This document shows positions 8,260-17,529 of a stretch of DNA of 64,000 nucleotides, piece after piece. Below the pieces are notes generated by a model that was not told the DNA's origin, did no database searches, and saw only the letters and a program-made list of their open reading frames with translations. The DNA is taken from assembly GCA_022841825.1 (NCBI GenBank), contig JALHQT010000002.1, positions 269,266 to 333,265 on the forward strand, given 5' to 3'. The position numbers and the translations under genes were made by a program. This DNA is from Anaerolineae bacterium. GTDB taxonomy: Bacteria > Chloroflexota > Anaerolineae > Aggregatilineales > Phototrophicaceae. How positions within the stretch are numbered: the first letter of the stretch is position 1; each line of letters begins with the position of its first letter.

Positions 8260-9489
8260 ATGCTCAACCCCCAACGCACCATCGACGAACTGAAGGAGCT
8301 GCGCGCGCTCACGGGCGATGACAACGGCGCGCAGCGCGTCGCCTGGACGGACACCTGGCTGAAGGCGCGCGAGTGGATGAAAGAAAAGATCGCCGGGCTG
8401 CCCGTCGAATACGAGCGCGACCCGGCGGGCAACGTCTGGGTGACGCTGCGCGGCACAAGCGAAAAAGAGCTGCTCCTTGGCGGGCATCTCGACAGTGTGC
8501 CGAATGGCGGCTGGCTCGACGGTTGCCTGAATGTCATGGCGGGCATCGAAGTCCTGCGCCGCATCGCCGAGGAAGGCACGCCGCCCGTCACGGTGCGCGT
8601 GGTCGATTGGGCGGACGAAGAAGGCGCGCGCTTCGGGCGCAGCCTGTTCGGCAGCAGCGCCTGTTCCGGTTTCTTCGACCCGGTCGCCATCAAGGATTAC
8701 AAGGACAAAGACGGCATCACCTACGAGCAGGCGACCGCCCGCGTCGGCGTGGACATCATGCGCGCGAAAGAAGCGGGCGCACAGCTTAAGAATGCCAAGG
8801 CATATCTGGAGCTGCATATCGAACAGGGACCCGTCCTGGAAAGCATGGGGCTGCCGCTCGGCGCGGTGCTCGGCACCTTTGGCGTCGAACGTCATTCCGT
8901 CAATTTCACCGGGCAGGCGGCACACAGCGGCTCGACGCCGATGGACAAGCGCCGCGATGCGCTCGGCGGCGTCAGCAAGCTGCACCTGGAAATCCGCGAG
9001 ATCGCCAAACGGCACGGCGGCGTCTGCACCGTCGGGCGCGTCGAGACCAAGCCGGGCATCGTCACGTCGGTCGTCGCCCACGCGCGCATGACGCTCGACC
9101 AGCGCCACCTCGACGCGGACAAGCTGGCGGCGATGTATCAGGATGCGCAGGACGCCAGCCTCCGCTTCGCGCAGGAAGAGGGGATCGAGGTTGAGTGGGA
9201 ATACATTTGGCGCATCGAGCCGATCCTCTTCCACCCCGACCTGATCGAGATGTGCGATCAATCAGTGCTGGAGACCGCGGGCGTCTCGCACCGCCTGCCG
9301 AGCGGCCCGCTGCATGACGCGGCAGAGGTGGCGCGCGCGGGCGTGCCGACGATCATGATGTTCGTGCAGAGCCTGTATGGGATTTCGCACAACAAGATCG
9401 AGGATACCAAAGAGGAGCATCTCGCCATGTCGGTCGTCGCGCTCGACAAGCTGGCGACGAAAGCGATGGCGTGGGTGGCGGGACGCTAG
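8260..9489 (+). CDS. M20-family N-carbamoyl-L-amino acid hydrolase / amidase
   Basis: Zinc- or manganese-dependent hydrolase of the hydantoinase/carbamoylase group, cleaving N-carbamoyl amino acids or ureidoglycolate/allantoate-type substrates. It has 409 residues. Metal-site and fold motifs are GGHLDSVPNGGWLDGCLNV, DEEGARFG, SLFGSSACSG, HIEQGPVLE and a late PSGPLHDA followed by GISHNKIE. The dimerisation domain (about residues 205-320) contains FTGQAAHSGSTPMDKR. The exact substrate cannot be assigned, since carbamoylase, ureidoglycolate hydrolase and allantoate amidohydrolase share these motifs. No purine or hydantoin genes are adjacent. Confidence 0.88.
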   Translation: MLNPQRTIDELKELRALTGDDNGAQRVAWTDTWLKAREWMKEKIAGLPVEYERDPAGNVWVTLRGTSEKELLLGGHLDSVPNGGWLDGCLNVMAGIEVLRRIAEEGTPPVTVRVVDWADEEGARFGRSLFGSSACSGFFDPVAIKDYKDKDGITYEQATARVGVDIMRAKEAGAQLKNAKAYLELHIEQGPVLESMGLPLGAVLGTFGVERHSVNFTGQAAHSGSTPMDKRRDALGGVSKLHLEIREIAKRHGGVCTVGRVETKPGIVTSVVAHARMTLDQRHLDADKLAAMYQDAQDASLRFAQEEGIEVEWEYIWRIEPILFHPDLIEMCDQSVLETAGVSHRLPSGPLHDAAEVARAGVPTIMMFVQSLYGISHNKIEDTKEEHLAMSVVALDKLATKAMAWVAGR

Positions 9490-9511
9490 CAGGTCACCTA
9501 ACGGGCGCGCA

Positions 9512-9763
9512 GGGGCGTAAGATATTGCGCCCCATTCACTGCAAGCTAAAGACTGCCCACGAGCATTCTCGCGACGCCTCAGGTTCAAAACCTGAGGCTA
9601 GTGCCGGATCGATAAGCCCGTAAACGGGCTGACGCAAGCCAGCACAGCCCGTTTACGGGCTTTCAGAGAGAATCTTAGCCCACAGTTTTGAACTGTGGGC
9701 GGACGAAATGCGACCAACAACGCTTAACTTGCTGCGTAGGGGGCGCAACATATTGCGCCCTAC
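9512..9763. repeat. Cluster of six palindromes in the carbamoylase-bioY space
   Basis: The 367-base space 9490-9856 has no gene. It holds stems at 9512-9533 (GGGGCG..CGCCCC), 9577-9597 (CCTCAGGTT / AACCTGAGG), 9615-9630 and 9646-9661 (two copies of AGCCCGTaAACGGGCT), 9678-9700 (GCCCACAGTT / AACTGTGGGC) and 9736-9763 (GTAGGG.GCGCAA / GCGCCCTAC). They represent at least two dispersed families also seen at 12787-12928 and 51464-51608. Confidence 0.75.
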
Positions 9764-9856
9764 AGGCGTCCGTCAAATGCGCAATCCGGACGAGGCGTCC
9801 CACCGGGAGGCTTCGCACTGCCGCGTCCGCGCATTCTGTGGATATGTTTCGCTGAC

Positions 9857-10402
9857 CTACTTCAGCAGCCTGCGTCCGCCCGTCACGAGCGCGGTCGCAA
9901 TACCGACCTTGACGATGTCCCACACGATGAAGAAACCCACGCCGCTGGCGATTGCCGCATTCCATTCCAGGTTGGCGACGAACTTCAGCACCGGCACGCC
10001 GAACGTGTAGATGACCAGCACGCCCGCCAGCCCTGCGACGAATGCCCACACTGCCGACTTGCCGCGCTCATAGATGAACCCCGCGACAAACGCCGCCGCC
10101 ACGAAGCCGATCAGGTAGCCCGCCGTCGGACCGACCAGCGCCGCCGCGCCGCGCATGTTGGCGTCAATCGGCGCGCCGAGCGCGATCAGACCGACGTAGA
10201 GAAGCTGGCTGAGGAAGCCTCCGCGCGCGCCCAGCACCAAACCCGCCATGAGGACGGCGAGCGGCTGAAGCGTGAAGGGGACAGGATCCATCGGGATGCG
10301 GAGCTGGGCGCTGAGGGCGGTGATCGCCGTGAAAGCCAGAATGCCGAAGACATCGATGACCCAGGCACGCTCACCGCGCGCCGCCGAAAAAGAACGCAGC
10401 AT
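9857..10402 (-). CDS. bioY: BioY, biotin ECF transporter substrate-binding subunit
   Basis: Membrane S-component that binds biotin for uptake. It has 181 residues and about six helices. The BioY signatures are present: RIPMDPVPFTLQPLAVLMAG, GARGGFLSQLLYVGLIALGAP, and PTAGYLIGFVAAAFVAG, ending with a VWDIVKVGIATAL helix. No dedicated energy-coupling ATPase or T-component gene is next to it, so it would act alone or share a module encoded elsewhere. It reads toward the palindrome cluster and has 52 bases between its start and the next minus-strand gene. Confidence 0.93.
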   Translation of the reverse strand: MLRSFSAARGERAWVIDVFGILAFTAITALSAQLRIPMDPVPFTLQPLAVLMAGLVLGARGGFLSQLLYVGLIALGAPIDANMRGAAALVGPTAGYLIGFVAAAFVAGFIYERGKSAVWAFVAGLAGVLVIYTFGVPVLKFVANLEWNAAIASGVGFFIVWDIVKVGIATALVTGGRRLLK

Positions 10403-10454
10403 GTTGGTTTACCCCCTGCTGACTAAACGAGCGGAATATCCGCCGCAAAGAACA

Positions 10455-10742
10455 TCACGAATTGAGTGGTTCGACGAGGACCTCTGCCAGCTTGTTTTCG
10501 CCGGTGATCTTACTGGTCAATGGGTCGGTCTTGCTGCCATGCACCTCATAGATCGTCACGCGCACATCATAGGTCGGCAGCTCAAAGCGCGTCATCAGGT
10601 AGCCGACGCGCTGCGTGTTGCGGTAGTACTTGATCCGTCCTTGTGCATCCATCCGGAGCAGCTTCCACTTTGCCTGGTTGTACTTCATGTTCACGAGTTC
10701 GCTCGCGAACTTCTGCCGCTGTTCAGCATCCATATGACTCAT
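10455..10742 (-). CDS. Conserved small protein, unknown function
   Basis: 95 residues, hydrophilic, with no membrane segment. It looks like a compact alpha/beta protein with a basic middle (AKWKLLRMDAQGRIKYYRN) and an acidic end. I do not recognise a family. The start at 10742 has GAGGA 7 bases upstream and is preferred over the Met at codon 4. It lies upstream of bioY on the same strand and is divergent from xseA, 76 bases away. Confidence 0.75.
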   Translation of the reverse strand: MSHMDAEQRQKFASELVNMKYNQAKWKLLRMDAQGRIKYYRNTQRVGYLMTRFELPTYDVRVTIYEVHGSKTDPLTSKITGENKLAEVLVEPLNS

Positions 10743-10787
10743 CGAATGTCCTCAGTAGTGTTGCTATCACGCCAAACAGCACCATTG

Positions 10788-10793
10788 TATAAT
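10788..10793 (+). promoter_or_regulatory. Candidate -10 element for xseAB
   Basis: A perfect TATAAT lies 25-30 bases before the xseA start, preceded by TTG. No good -35 is seen at 16-18 bases; TTGCTA lies 21 bases upstream. Confidence 0.45.
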
Positions 10794-10821
10794 CTCACAC
10801 AGCTACTGCCAAAGGCATGTG

Positions 10822-12051
10822 ATGATTGACACGATTTCTGTCGCCGAATTAACCGTTTACATCCGCAGCGTTCTCGAAAACGATCTGCGGTTGCAGGACA
10901 TCTCGGTGCAGGGCGAAGTTTCCAACCTGACGCGCGCGACCTCCGGACATCTCTACTTTACGCTCAAAGACGCCAAAGCGCAGATCAAGTGCGTGATGTG
11001 GCGGTCGAATGTCGAGCGCGTCACGCGCATCCCCGCCAACGGCGACTCGGTCGTGGTGCATGGCGCGCTCGGCGTTTATGAGCAGAACGGTGTCTACCAG
11101 CTTTACGCCGATTCGCTGCGCCCGCTCGGCATTGGCGACCTCTATCTGCAATTCGAGCAGCTCAAGGCGGCGCTGGAAGCAGAGGGCTTGTTCGACGCCG
11201 AACGCAAGCGCGAGCTGCCGACGCACCCGAGCGTCATCGGCATCGTCACATCGCCGGAAGCGGCGGCGTTCCAGGATGTGCAGAATGTCCTGCGGCGGCG
11301 CTACCCGCTGGCGCAGCTTGTTCTTTCGCCCACGCTCGTGCAGGGAATGGATGCGCCCGCGCAGATCGTGCGGGCGTTCAAGCGCCTGGACGCCTATGGC
11401 AAGTGCGATGTCATCCTGGTCTGTCGCGGCGGTGGCAGCATCGAAGACCTGTGGGCGTTCAACGACGAAGGAGTCGCGCGCGCCATCGTCGCCGCGCACG
11501 CGCCGGTCATCAGCGGCGTGGGGCACGAAACCGACTTCACCATCGCCGATTTCGCCGCCGACCTGCGCGCCCCAACGCCAAGCGCCGCCGCCGAACTCGC
11601 CACCCCCGACCTCGCCGACCTGCGCGCCGAAGTCGAGATGCTGGCGCGCGCGCTCGACCTGAGCGCCGAACGCACCCTGCGCGGGATGCGCCAATCGCTC
11701 GACGACCGCCTGTGGTCGCTGCGCCAGCTTTCGCCCGCCGCGCAGATTCGCACCGCGCGTCAGCGCATCGACGACTGGACGCGCCGCCTGGACGCCCGCC
11801 AGCGCGCCCGTCTGGCGCTCCTGCGCGAACGGCTGGCGGGGCGCAGCGCCGCGCTCGAACGCGCTAATCCACGCGCCATCCTGCGGCGCGGCTACGCGCT
11901 CGTCCAGTTCAGCGAGAGCGGCGACCGTGTCATCAGCGCGTCCGAGGCAAAACCCGGCATGGGCATCACGATTACCCTGCACGATGGCGAATTGAAAGCC
12001 CGTGTGGAAGACAAGGACAGTCATGAACGCTATCGACGAACTCTCTTTTGA
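10822..12051 (+). CDS. xseA: Exodeoxyribonuclease VII large subunit
   Basis: Catalytic subunit of exonuclease VII, degrading single-stranded DNA from both ends in the cytoplasm. It has 409 residues. An N-terminal OB fold (ISVQGEVSNLTRATSGHLYFTLKD) is followed by the catalytic domain (IGIVTSPEAAAFQDVQNVLRRR, VILVCRGGGSIEDLWAFNDE, PVISGVGHETDFTIADFAADLRAPTPSAAAE) and a coiled-coil C-terminus. A GTG codon directly before the ATG is also possible. The small-subunit gene overlaps its end by 29 bases, giving translational coupling. Confidence 0.96.
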   Translation: MIDTISVAELTVYIRSVLENDLRLQDISVQGEVSNLTRATSGHLYFTLKDAKAQIKCVMWRSNVERVTRIPANGDSVVVHGALGVYEQNGVYQLYADSLRPLGIGDLYLQFEQLKAALEAEGLFDAERKRELPTHPSVIGIVTSPEAAAFQDVQNVLRRRYPLAQLVLSPTLVQGMDAPAQIVRAFKRLDAYGKCDVILVCRGGGSIEDLWAFNDEGVARAIVAAHAPVISGVGHETDFTIADFAADLRAPTPSAAAELATPDLADLRAEVEMLARALDLSAERTLRGMRQSLDDRLWSLRQLSPAAQIRTARQRIDDWTRRLDARQRARLALLRERLAGRSAALERANPRAILRRGYALVQFSESGDRVISASEAKPGMGITITLHDGELKARVEDKDSHERYRRTLF

Positions 12052-12235
12052 GCGTGCCTTTGAAGAACTGGAGACGATCCTCACGCGGCTGGATGGCGGC
12101 GACCTGCCGCTCGACGAGTCGGTCTCGCTGTATGAGCGCGGGCGCAAGCTGGCGGAGCGCTGCCAGACGCTGCTGGATGCCGCCGAACTGCGCGTGAGCA
12201 AGCTGATGGATGACGGACGGTCTGAGGAGATGTGA
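12023..12235 (+). CDS. xseB: Exodeoxyribonuclease VII small subunit
   Basis: Helical partner that binds several copies to XseA to make active exonuclease VII. It has 70 residues, the family's usual size, with the signature LSFERAFEELETILTRLDGGDLPLDESVSLYERGRKL. ATG at 12023 lies inside xseA in another frame (29-base overlap) and gives the canonical MNAIDELSFE start; an upstream in-frame codon at 12002 would add 7 unneeded residues. Confidence 0.95.
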   Translation: MNAIDELSFERAFEELETILTRLDGGDLPLDESVSLYERGRKLAERCQTLLDAAELRVSKLMDDGRSEEM

Positions 12236-12333
12236 CGCGCGCCGGGCTGAAAATCTTTATGCTCCCCAAAACCGATTTGCTGTATGGATCAAAGGAGGCG
12301 CAGACAGCATTCGCTTGAGACAGGATTCTCTTC

Positions 12334-12735
12334 GTGACGATAGAAGTCAACAGCGTCCCAACCGCGCTCCAGGCAATCGCTCTCGTCAGTCTCTTCTTCG
12401 CCATCCAGGGGCTGATGAACATCTTCCAGAATGGCATCGTGGCGACGCTGGACTCGCGCGACCCGGATAAACAGCACTGGTACAACAACCGCGAACCCTG
12501 GGTCTCGCGTTTCGTCATCTATCGGGGACGCGCGGTGGGGGTGGCGATGCTGATCGTCAGCCTGATCGTGATCATCCTGTGCGGGCTGGGTATCGCCCCA
12601 GCACATTTCCCGCTGCGCCTGGAGCCTACACAAGCGTTTTGGTACGTGGTGCTGACGGCAATCGTCGGCGTGGTGCTGATCGCGGCGCTCTGGCTGTTCA
12701 CCAACAAGCAGTGGATTGGCGAACACAGCGAATAA
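12334..12735 (+). CDS. Three-helix membrane protein, unknown function
   Basis: 133 residues starting with GTG. Three hydrophobic segments lie at about residues 8-30, 70-92 and 102-125. A loop after the first helix contains DSRDPDKQHWYNNREPW. No family recognised. It follows xseB by about 100 bases on the same strand. The ribosome site is weak, so the start is uncertain. Confidence 0.65.
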   Translation: MTIEVNSVPTALQAIALVSLFFAIQGLMNIFQNGIVATLDSRDPDKQHWYNNREPWVSRFVIYRGRAVGVAMLIVSLIVIILCGLGIAPAHFPLRLEPTQAFWYVVLTAIVGVVLIAALWLFTNKQWIGEHSE

Positions 12736-12786
12736 CACCACTGCCTGGGTGCATACGGACATTGGGAGTGGATGCGAATTTCGCCA

Positions 12787-12928
12787 CCAGGGGTTCAAAA
12801 CCCCTGGCTACAAGTTGCGGCGGGAAGCCACCTGAAGGTGGCTCTGACCCGCCGCTAGATCCCGCGACAGGCTGCGCACGATGATTCTCCCGGCGGGTCA
12901 GAGCGGGTTTCAACCTGCTTCCCGCCGG
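12787..12928. repeat. Compound palindromic repeats in the gene-free space before the GH-like cluster
   Basis: The 403 bases between 12735 and 13139 hold no supported gene. Stems are at 12787-12807 (CCAGGGGTT / AACCCCTGG), 12827-12842 (GCCACCTGAAGGTGGC) and 12890-12928 (CCGGCGGG...CCCGCCGG), followed by a shorter GGCGGCTTTCAGCCCC. The first and second match the style of the repeats at 9577 and 51464. An apparent ORF running through this space into the next gene is translated repeat. Confidence 0.7.
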
Positions 12929-13138
12929 AACATTGTAGCCGGGCGGCTTTCAGCCCCCGGCGAAGCGGCTCACCCAAAAATTCGAATTCGCCCCCTCCGC
13001 TGTCTGCGCCTGTTTGCCAAACGCCTTCCCCCTCTGCTACAATGCCGCCCGACTTTCAGCTTTTTCCGCACTGCCTTCGCCGCTCAGACCTCGTCTGCCA
13101 GGCACTCGGAAAAGGATACGATCATTAGAGAAAGAACA

Positions 13139-14533
13139 ATGTCCTTGAGACTGCGACTCGTCTTCCTGTTAGCACTGCTGCTGTTGGTCTCGACCGCGTT
13201 CCCCGTCTTCGCACAATCCGAAATTCCTGGCGGCTTGCAGGTGACGATCATCGAGCGGGCGCGCTTGCGCTCCGGTCCGGGCGTGGAATGGAACATCCTG
13301 GGCGCGTTCGATACGGGCACGCCCTTTAACGTTGACGCGCAGGCACCTGGCGGCGGCTGGGTGCGCGGCATCACACCCAACGGGCAGGTCGGCTGGGTCG
13401 TCCAGACGGCGATCAACGCCTCGGCGGAGCAGGTCGCCGCGCTGCCGCGTTTGTGGGTCGATGCGCCGTTCTCGCTGCCCGCGCCCGGTGGCGCTGCCCC
13501 AGCACAGCCCGCGCCTGCGGAAGGCGGCGCGCCCGCCGATCCCGCCGCAGCGCCGACTCCCGTGCCCGCTGCGCCACCGCCGCCTGTCGCCAACTCGGCA
13601 CCCCCGCCGCGCGGGTTTGCCCTGGGCGGGCATGTCTCGGGCTTTGACCAGCGCGCCATCGATTACATGCGCCAGGCAGGCATGACCTGGATCAAGAAGC
13701 AGGTGCGCCACAGCCCCGGCAAAAGCCCCGGCGATGTCGCAGGTTTGATCAACGAAGCGCGCGGCTACGGCTTCCGCATCCTGCTCGGCGTCATCGGCAT
13801 GACGCCCGATTATCTGAACCAGCCCGGCTACTTTGAAGACTACGCGGCGTTTGTCGCGGGCTTGGCGGCGCAGGGCGTGGATGCCATCGAAATCTGGAAC
13901 GAGCCGAACATCGACCGCGAATGGCCCGCCGGGCAGATCGACCCCGGTCGCTACACGCAGCTTCTTGCCATGTCGTACAACGCCATCAAAGCCGCCAACC
14001 CCGGCACGCTCGTCATCAGCGGCGCGCCCGCGCCCACCGGCTTCTTTGGCGGCTGCTCCGGCGTCGGTTGCGATGACAACCTGTTCGTGCAGGGCATGGC
14101 GGCGGCAGGCGCGGCGAACTACATGGACTGCGTCGGCATTCATTACAACGAAGGCATCCTGCCGCCGACCGCGACCAGCGGTGACCCGCGCGGCAGCAGC
14201 AATCACTACAGCCGCTACTACCCGGCGATGGTCGATGTCTACTGGCGCGCCTTTGGCGGTCGCCGCCCTCTTTGCTTCACCGAACTCGGTTACCTGTCGC
14301 CGGAGGGTTTCCCCCCGCTGCCGGGCGCGTTCGGCTGGGCGGAGAACGTGACGGTCGCGCAGCAGGCGGCATGGCTGGATCAGGTCGTGTCGATGGCGGC
14401 GCGCAGCGGGCGCGTGCGCATCCTGATCATCTGGAATGTCAATTTCACCAATTACGACGCCGACCCGATGGCGGGTTTCGCCATGATCCGTCCCGACGGA
14501 TCATGCCCGGCGTGCGCTGCCCTGGGCAGTTGA
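13139..14533 (+). CDS. Secreted SH3b + GH-A-clan-like glycoside hydrolase, paralogue 1
   Basis: 464 residues: signal peptide (1-24, cut near VFAQ), an SH3b-type domain (about 30-100: ARLRSGPGVEWNILG, GWVRGITPNGQVGWVV), a Pro/Ala linker (about 115-155) and a TIM-barrel domain similar to clan GH-A. The likely acid/base is E255 in EIWNEPNIDREW and the likely nucleophile E382 in CFTELGYL, matching the clan's two-Glu retaining pattern. The substrate is unknown. ATG at 13139 starts exactly at the signal peptide. It is first of three tandem genes sharing the barrel domain, separated by short palindrome-bearing spaces. Confidence 0.87.
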   Translation: MSLRLRLVFLLALLLLVSTAFPVFAQSEIPGGLQVTIIERARLRSGPGVEWNILGAFDTGTPFNVDAQAPGGGWVRGITPNGQVGWVVQTAINASAEQVAALPRLWVDAPFSLPAPGGAAPAQPAPAEGGAPADPAAAPTPVPAAPPPPVANSAPPPRGFALGGHVSGFDQRAIDYMRQAGMTWIKKQVRHSPGKSPGDVAGLINEARGYGFRILLGVIGMTPDYLNQPGYFEDYAAFVAGLAAQGVDAIEIWNEPNIDREWPAGQIDPGRYTQLLAMSYNAIKAANPGTLVISGAPAPTGFFGGCSGVGCDDNLFVQGMAAAGAANYMDCVGIHYNEGILPPTATSGDPRGSSNHYSRYYPAMVDVYWRAFGGRRPLCFTELGYLSPEGFPPLPGAFGWAENVTVAQQAAWLDQVVSMAARSGRVRILIIWNVNFTNYDADPMAGFAMIRPDGSCPACAALGS

Positions 14534-14553
14534 GCCAATGAGTCGCGGGTGAC

Positions 14554-14581
14554 GTAGGGGCGTAAGATCTTGCGCCCCTAC
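14554..14581. repeat. GTAGGGGCG...CGCCCCTAC palindrome
   Basis: A 28-base near-perfect palindrome between GH-like paralogues 1 and 2. It is the same family as 17530-17557, 9736-9763 and the arms at 31454-31509. Confidence 0.8.
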
Positions 14582-14645
14582 AATGGACAATACCCAACGC
14601 ACAAAGGCAGCATAAACAACCGTACGATACGAGGTTTGGACGACG

Positions 14646-17522
14646 ATGACCAATTACGAAATCCGCGAGGGCACACAGCCCATCTCCACCCGCCCGCCGC
14701 AGAAGAGCGGCGGTCTTGGCTGCTGGATCACCGGCATTCTCACACTGCTGGTCGTTTCGGCGCTGGTGGTGGTGGGGTTGCTGCTGCCACCGTTTAATCT
14801 GGCAGACCGCCTCTTTGGACCGCAGTACGCCATGCTGAGTCCGGAGAGCAACGCCGTCGCGCTCAACGCGCTGACGCTGATCGCCGATTCCGCCGATACG
14901 GGCGAGGAGTTCGGCGTGCTGCTGGGCGAAACGCCGATGGATCTGCTGGCACCGGGTGCGGCGAATGCGCCCTCCTGGGCGGTTGCTGCGGGCGCTGCGC
15001 TGCCGCCGAACACCGCGCTGCAAAGCAGCGTTTATACGCTGCAAACGACGGGCACCGCGCCGGACGCACTCAACCTGAGCTTCGCGCTGCCCGCAGGCGC
15101 GCCAGGCGACCTGTTTGACCTGTATGCCTGGGGCGGTGAAAGCGACTCCTGGCAGCACATCCCGGCGCAGCAGGTGAGCGGGGCGCTCTACACGACGGTC
15201 GAAGACATTCCGCAGCACGTCGCTGTCTTCCAGGCGCTGCCGCCGGAGCAGCCGCGCGTCCTCGTCGCCTACGATGTGACGCAGTCGCTGGCAGAGGATG
15301 TGGCAAATCTGGCGAACATCGTCGCTCCCGGTGGCTTGCAGCCGACGCTGGACGGCAAGCTGACGGGCAGCCTCGCGCCTGGTTTCGATACCAACGCGCC
15401 CTACCTCGTCATGCCGATCATCCGCAACTTCATCGACGCGCGCGCGCTCGATACGCAGACCATCAGCACGATCCTCAGCAACAGCACGCTGCGCACACAG
15501 CACGCCGCAGAAATCGCGGCGTTCGCCAGCGCGGGTTATGACGGCGTCATCATCGACTACCGCGATCTGCCTGCCGACCAGCGCGATAACTTCAGCGCCT
15601 TTCTGCGCGACCTGCACAACCGCCTTGCGACGACCAGCCTGCAATTGGGCGTGGTCGTCCCCGCTGCCCAGAACATTGACGGCGTCTGGCAAACAGGTGC
15701 CTACGACTGGCGCGCCCTGGGGCAGGTGGTCGATCTGATGGAGATCAATCTCGCCGCCGACCCGTCGATCTTCGCGCCGAGCGGCAGCGGTCAGGTCGCG
15801 CTGGTCGATGCCATGCTGCGCTGGGGCATCGGCGAGGTCAGCCGCCAGAAGCTGTTGATCGGCGTGTCGGCACTCTCGGCGCGGCAGGTGGGCAGCGATG
15901 TCGTCGCGGTCGGTTATGACGAGGCGCTCTCGTCGCTCGGCGATGTCGAGGTCGAAGCCGAAGTCACGGACGCGGGGACGATCCTCCCCGGCACCATCAT
16001 CGAAGCGCGGCTGGATGGCTTCCGAGGGGTGCCAGGTGTCGTCGACGGCACAGCGCTTTCGTTCATCGATTATCAGGATGCCAGCAGCGCGCCGATTGCC
16101 CGCATGTGGCTCGGCACGGCGGACGCCCTGCGCTATCGCATGGATCGCACGATCCCGTTCGCTCTGAGCGGCGTCGCGTTTGACGACCTGCTCGACGGCG
16201 GCGTCGCGGGCGGCGTGCTGAACGCCATCCTCGACTACAAGCTGAACACGCCCGCTGCCCCCGCCCCGGCGGAACTGGCGCTGCGCTGGCGCATCGAAGG
16301 CACCAACGGGCTGATCGGCGAGACGACCACCGCGCTCGATGAGCCACTGGTTGCCACCGTGACCGCGCCGGACGGCAACTACGCCGTCAACGTCGATATC
16401 GTCGGCTCCGGTCGTGCGGAATCGCCGCGCGGGGGCGCTGCCATCGTCGTCTTCGCGGCGACGCCCACGCCCACGCCCGAACCCACCCCGACCCCGACGC
16501 CGACCCCCGCCCCAACCGCCACACGCATCCCACAGGCGGTGCCTTCGGGCGGCGGGCAGGCGGCGGTTGCTCCATCTGCGGGCAGCATCGTCGTCGGACA
16601 GTTCGAGTATGGCGGTCACGTCACCAATAGCAATACCGGGGCGTCGGGCGCGATGCGCAACGCGGGTATGAACTGGATGAAGGTGCAGATTCAGTACTCG
16701 CCAGGCATGGGCGCGGGCAGCGCCGCCGAACAGATCAACGCGGCGCGCGCGCAAGGGTTCAAGGTGCTGCTCGGCATCGTCGGGCGTCCGGGCGACCTGG
16801 CGGCGGGCGGCGCGGGCTACGTGCAGGGCTTCGCGCAGTATCTGGCGCAGGTCGCGGCGGCAGGTCCCGATGCCATCGAAGTCTGGAACGAGCCAAACAT
16901 CGACCGCGAATGGCCCACCAACCAGATCAGCGGTGCGGCGTATGCCGACATGCTCCGCCAGGCATACCAGGCGATCAAAGCGGCGAACGGCAGTGTCGCC
17001 GTCATCAGCGGCGCGCCCGCACCGACTGGCGCGGAGGCAGCGTTCCCCGGTCAGGTCGTCAACGACGACAACTGGCTGCGGCAGTTCGTCAATGCGGGCG
17101 GTCTGCAATACGCAGACTGCATTGGCGTGCACTACAACGAGGGCATTACGCCGCCCAGCGCGCGCAGCGGTGACCCGCGTGATAACTACTACACGCGCTA
17201 TCTGCTGCCGATGGTCGAGGTCTACTGGGGTATCATCGGTGGGCAAAAGCCGCTCTGCTTCACCGAGCTGGGCTACCTGACGCCGGAAGGCTTCGGTCCG
17301 CTGCCGTCCTTCTTCAGTTGGGCGCAGAACGTCACGCTGGCGCAGCAGGCGGCATGGCTGGCGGAGGCGGCGGCGCTGCTGTCGCAGAGCGGGCGCGTCC
17401 GGCTGATGATCGTCTGGAACATCGACTTCACAGCGTACGGCTCCGACCCACAGGCAGGCTTTGCGATGATCCGCCCCGGCGGTGGCTGCCCCGCCTGTGA
17501 TGCGATGGCAAGGGCGAGATAG
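14646..17522 (+). CDS. Membrane-anchored GH18-like + GH-A-like protein, paralogue 2
   Basis: 958 residues. Order: a short cytoplasmic tail, a membrane segment (about 24-50), a beta-rich domain (about 60-200), a GH18-like barrel (about 200-520) with AGYDGVIIDYRDL near residue 297, a beta domain (about 520-605), a Pro/Thr linker (about 607-630), and a GH-A-like barrel (655-958). The last barrel has E749 in EVWNEPNIDREW and E874 in CFTELGYL. The GH18 motif DGxxxDxxE lacks its final Glu here, so the first barrel may only bind sugar, as in YaaH/SleL-like relatives. The substrate is unknown. Confidence 0.85.
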   Translation: MTNYEIREGTQPISTRPPQKSGGLGCWITGILTLLVVSALVVVGLLLPPFNLADRLFGPQYAMLSPESNAVALNALTLIADSADTGEEFGVLLGETPMDLLAPGAANAPSWAVAAGAALPPNTALQSSVYTLQTTGTAPDALNLSFALPAGAPGDLFDLYAWGGESDSWQHIPAQQVSGALYTTVEDIPQHVAVFQALPPEQPRVLVAYDVTQSLAEDVANLANIVAPGGLQPTLDGKLTGSLAPGFDTNAPYLVMPIIRNFIDARALDTQTISTILSNSTLRTQHAAEIAAFASAGYDGVIIDYRDLPADQRDNFSAFLRDLHNRLATTSLQLGVVVPAAQNIDGVWQTGAYDWRALGQVVDLMEINLAADPSIFAPSGSGQVALVDAMLRWGIGEVSRQKLLIGVSALSARQVGSDVVAVGYDEALSSLGDVEVEAEVTDAGTILPGTIIEARLDGFRGVPGVVDGTALSFIDYQDASSAPIARMWLGTADALRYRMDRTIPFALSGVAFDDLLDGGVAGGVLNAILDYKLNTPAAPAPAELALRWRIEGTNGLIGETTTALDEPLVATVTAPDGNYAVNVDIVGSGRAESPRGGAAIVVFAATPTPTPEPTPTPTPTPAPTATRIPQAVPSGGGQAAVAPSAGSIVVGQFEYGGHVTNSNTGASGAMRNAGMNWMKVQIQYSPGMGAGSAAEQINAARAQGFKVLLGIVGRPGDLAAGGAGYVQGFAQYLAQVAAAGPDAIEVWNEPNIDREWPTNQISGAAYADMLRQAYQAIKAANGSVAVISGAPAPTGAEAAFPGQVVNDDNWLRQFVNAGGLQYADCIGVHYNEGITPPSARSGDPRDNYYTRYLLPMVEVYWGIIGGQKPLCFTELGYLTPEGFGPLPSFFSWAQNVTLAQQAAWLAEAAALLSQSGRVRLMIVWNIDFTAYGSDPQAGFAMIRPGGGCPACDAMARAR

Positions 17523-17529
17523 TCAATCC

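Noticed and set aside
12881..13138. N-terminal extension of GH-like paralogue 1
   Set aside because: The frame is open through palindromic repeats, but the signal peptide begins exactly at the ATG at 13139.
14445..17246. Minus-strand open frame of 933 codons
   Set aside because: Antisense to GH-like paralogue 2, whose domains are clear. The reverse product is Arg-rich and patternless.
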